Origin: Candidatus Electrothrix scaldis
Lineage (GTDB): Bacteria > Desulfobacterota > Desulfobulbia > Desulfobulbales > Desulfobulbaceae
Assembly (NCBI GenBank): GCA_033584155.1
Contig: CP138355.1
Coordinates: 3,729,826-3,793,825 of the forward strand
DNA length: 64,000 nt
Reading direction: 5' to 3'
In this document: positions 63,431-64,000 of the stretch, one piece after another
How the letters are laid out: each line of letters begins with the position of its first letter
Position numbering within the stretch: position 1 is the first letter of the stretch
Made by a program: the position numbers and the translations under genes
The notes under the pieces: model-generated
What the model was told of the DNA's origin: nothing
Seen by the model: only the letters and a program-made list of their open reading frames with translations
Database searches by the model: none

Positions 63431-63613
63431 TTATGGTACTTCCGACATTCCGTACGGCACAGACGCATTGTCCGCCCCACGCTTTTCAAGAACCTTAAAC
63501 TCCGAGATCTTTATCGAAGCATTATCGGATACTTTTTCAAAAGCTGAGTGTAACAAAAGTATTGCTATAGTCGACAATAACACAGCAAAATATAATTCTA
63601 TTTTTCCATTCAT
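63431..63613 (-). CDS. Possible small membrane protein
   Basis: A 60-residue frame with one N-terminal membrane helix (IELYFAVLLSTIAILLLHSA) and a polar tail. GAGAG lies about 6 bp before the ATG at 63613. No family is recognised. The hydrophobic pattern and the ribosome site make it better than chance, but it could be non-coding. Confidence 0.35.
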   Translation of the reverse strand: MNGKIELYFAVLLSTIAILLLHSAFEKVSDNASIKISEFKVLEKRGADNASVPYGMSEVP

Positions 63614-63628
63614 CAATTTCTCTCTCAA

Positions 63629-64000
63629 AGAGGGGGCACAAAAAGGGCATTAAAACAAAGTGCTATTCTTGACGCAAAACCAACAACACAAGCCCCCAAG
63701 ATTACCAACTGATTGATTTATCGATCTTATATTACGACTATTTCAACACCCTTAAAAAAACATAAAAACCGTTGGGCATTAAACAAAAAAAATACAATTA
63801 AATCAACAAAAATAATTACATAAAAGAAAAATGTCACGCTAGATAAATGCCAAATTTCCTTGCGCCACAAATAGAAAATAGAATTCATAGCATACAAAAA
63901 AACTCTCCAGCTTCAAAGACGACAAGCAAGGCGTACTGCAAACACCGAGCACAGACCAAGGGTTGACACTAACATCCCACCCTCCCTAACACCAAGCTCA
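63629..64000. other. AT-rich terminal region without genes
   Basis: About 370 bp of AT-rich sequence up to the window edge, with no open frame, clear promoter or strong hairpin. It may belong to the leader of a gene just beyond the window. Confidence 0.4.

Overview
The window reads as a chromosomal segment of a Desulfobacterota bacterium, most likely of the order Desulfobulbales and plausibly the cable-bacterium lineage. That placement is inferred. It rests on the mix of core genes (murJ, an EF-G paralogue, asd, leuB, rsmG, nfo, xseA, pyrF, uvrB, a nif gene with its own sigma-54 promoter), on expanded AAA-ATPase/PD-(D/E)XK families, and on many short palindromic repeats. No rRNA, intact tRNA or CRISPR array was seen.

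Layout. 0-2.3 kb: small accessory genes (DUF2975 membrane protein, GNAT acetyltransferase, PDZ protein). 2.3-6.4 kb: murJ and an EF-G-like GTPase. 6.6-9.9 kb: a tandem pair of near-identical AAA-ATPase/nuclease genes separated by a long palindrome. 9.9-17.6 kb: a promoter and a GEMM-I-like (cyclic di-GMP) riboswitch lead into a 2454-residue secreted modular protein with Fn3-like repeats, a zinc-protease motif and a beta-helix. 17.7-24.8 kb: a RimK ligase/deacylase pair, a CHAT protease-like gene, an HsdR-N nuclease, a Fic enzyme and NhaA. 25-28 kb: a Fur-box-controlled small secreted protein and unknown genes. 28-32.4 kb: asd, a PRPP synthetase, leuB and rsmG. 32.5-41 kb: a third AAA/nuclease gene, nfo, a second Fic, xseA coupled to an AAA_35-type ATPase, and an Rpn-like nuclease.

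41.4-44.6 kb is a compact conflict-type operon. It encodes an unrecognised coiled-coil protein, an EACC1-like adaptor, and a caspase fused to a formylglycine-enzyme/C-type-lectin fold. The C-terminus of the last protein looks like the variable region of a diversity-generating retroelement target. 45-50 kb: a haem-binding hybrid histidine kinase, a DUF2279 protein, pyrF and a secreted unknown.

50.3-57.2 kb is built around uvrB. A retron-type reverse transcriptase lies downstream of uvrB. Before it sits a candidate msr-msd RNA with a strong promoter exactly at its 5' end and a 16-pair a1/a2 inverted repeat. Scars of additional uvrB copies occur on both sides: one C-terminal remnant and three N-terminal remnants. 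They separate accessory cassettes, including hicAB, so uvrB looks like a repeatedly used insertion locus. 57.4-63.2 kb: a secreted double endonuclease/exonuclease/phosphatase-domain protein, a beta-helix lipoprotein, and a nifN-like gene behind a NifA site and a sigma-54 promoter.

The most interesting parts are the retron, the uvrB scar locus, the EACC1-caspase operon with its DGR-like variable tail, and the riboswitch-led giant protein.
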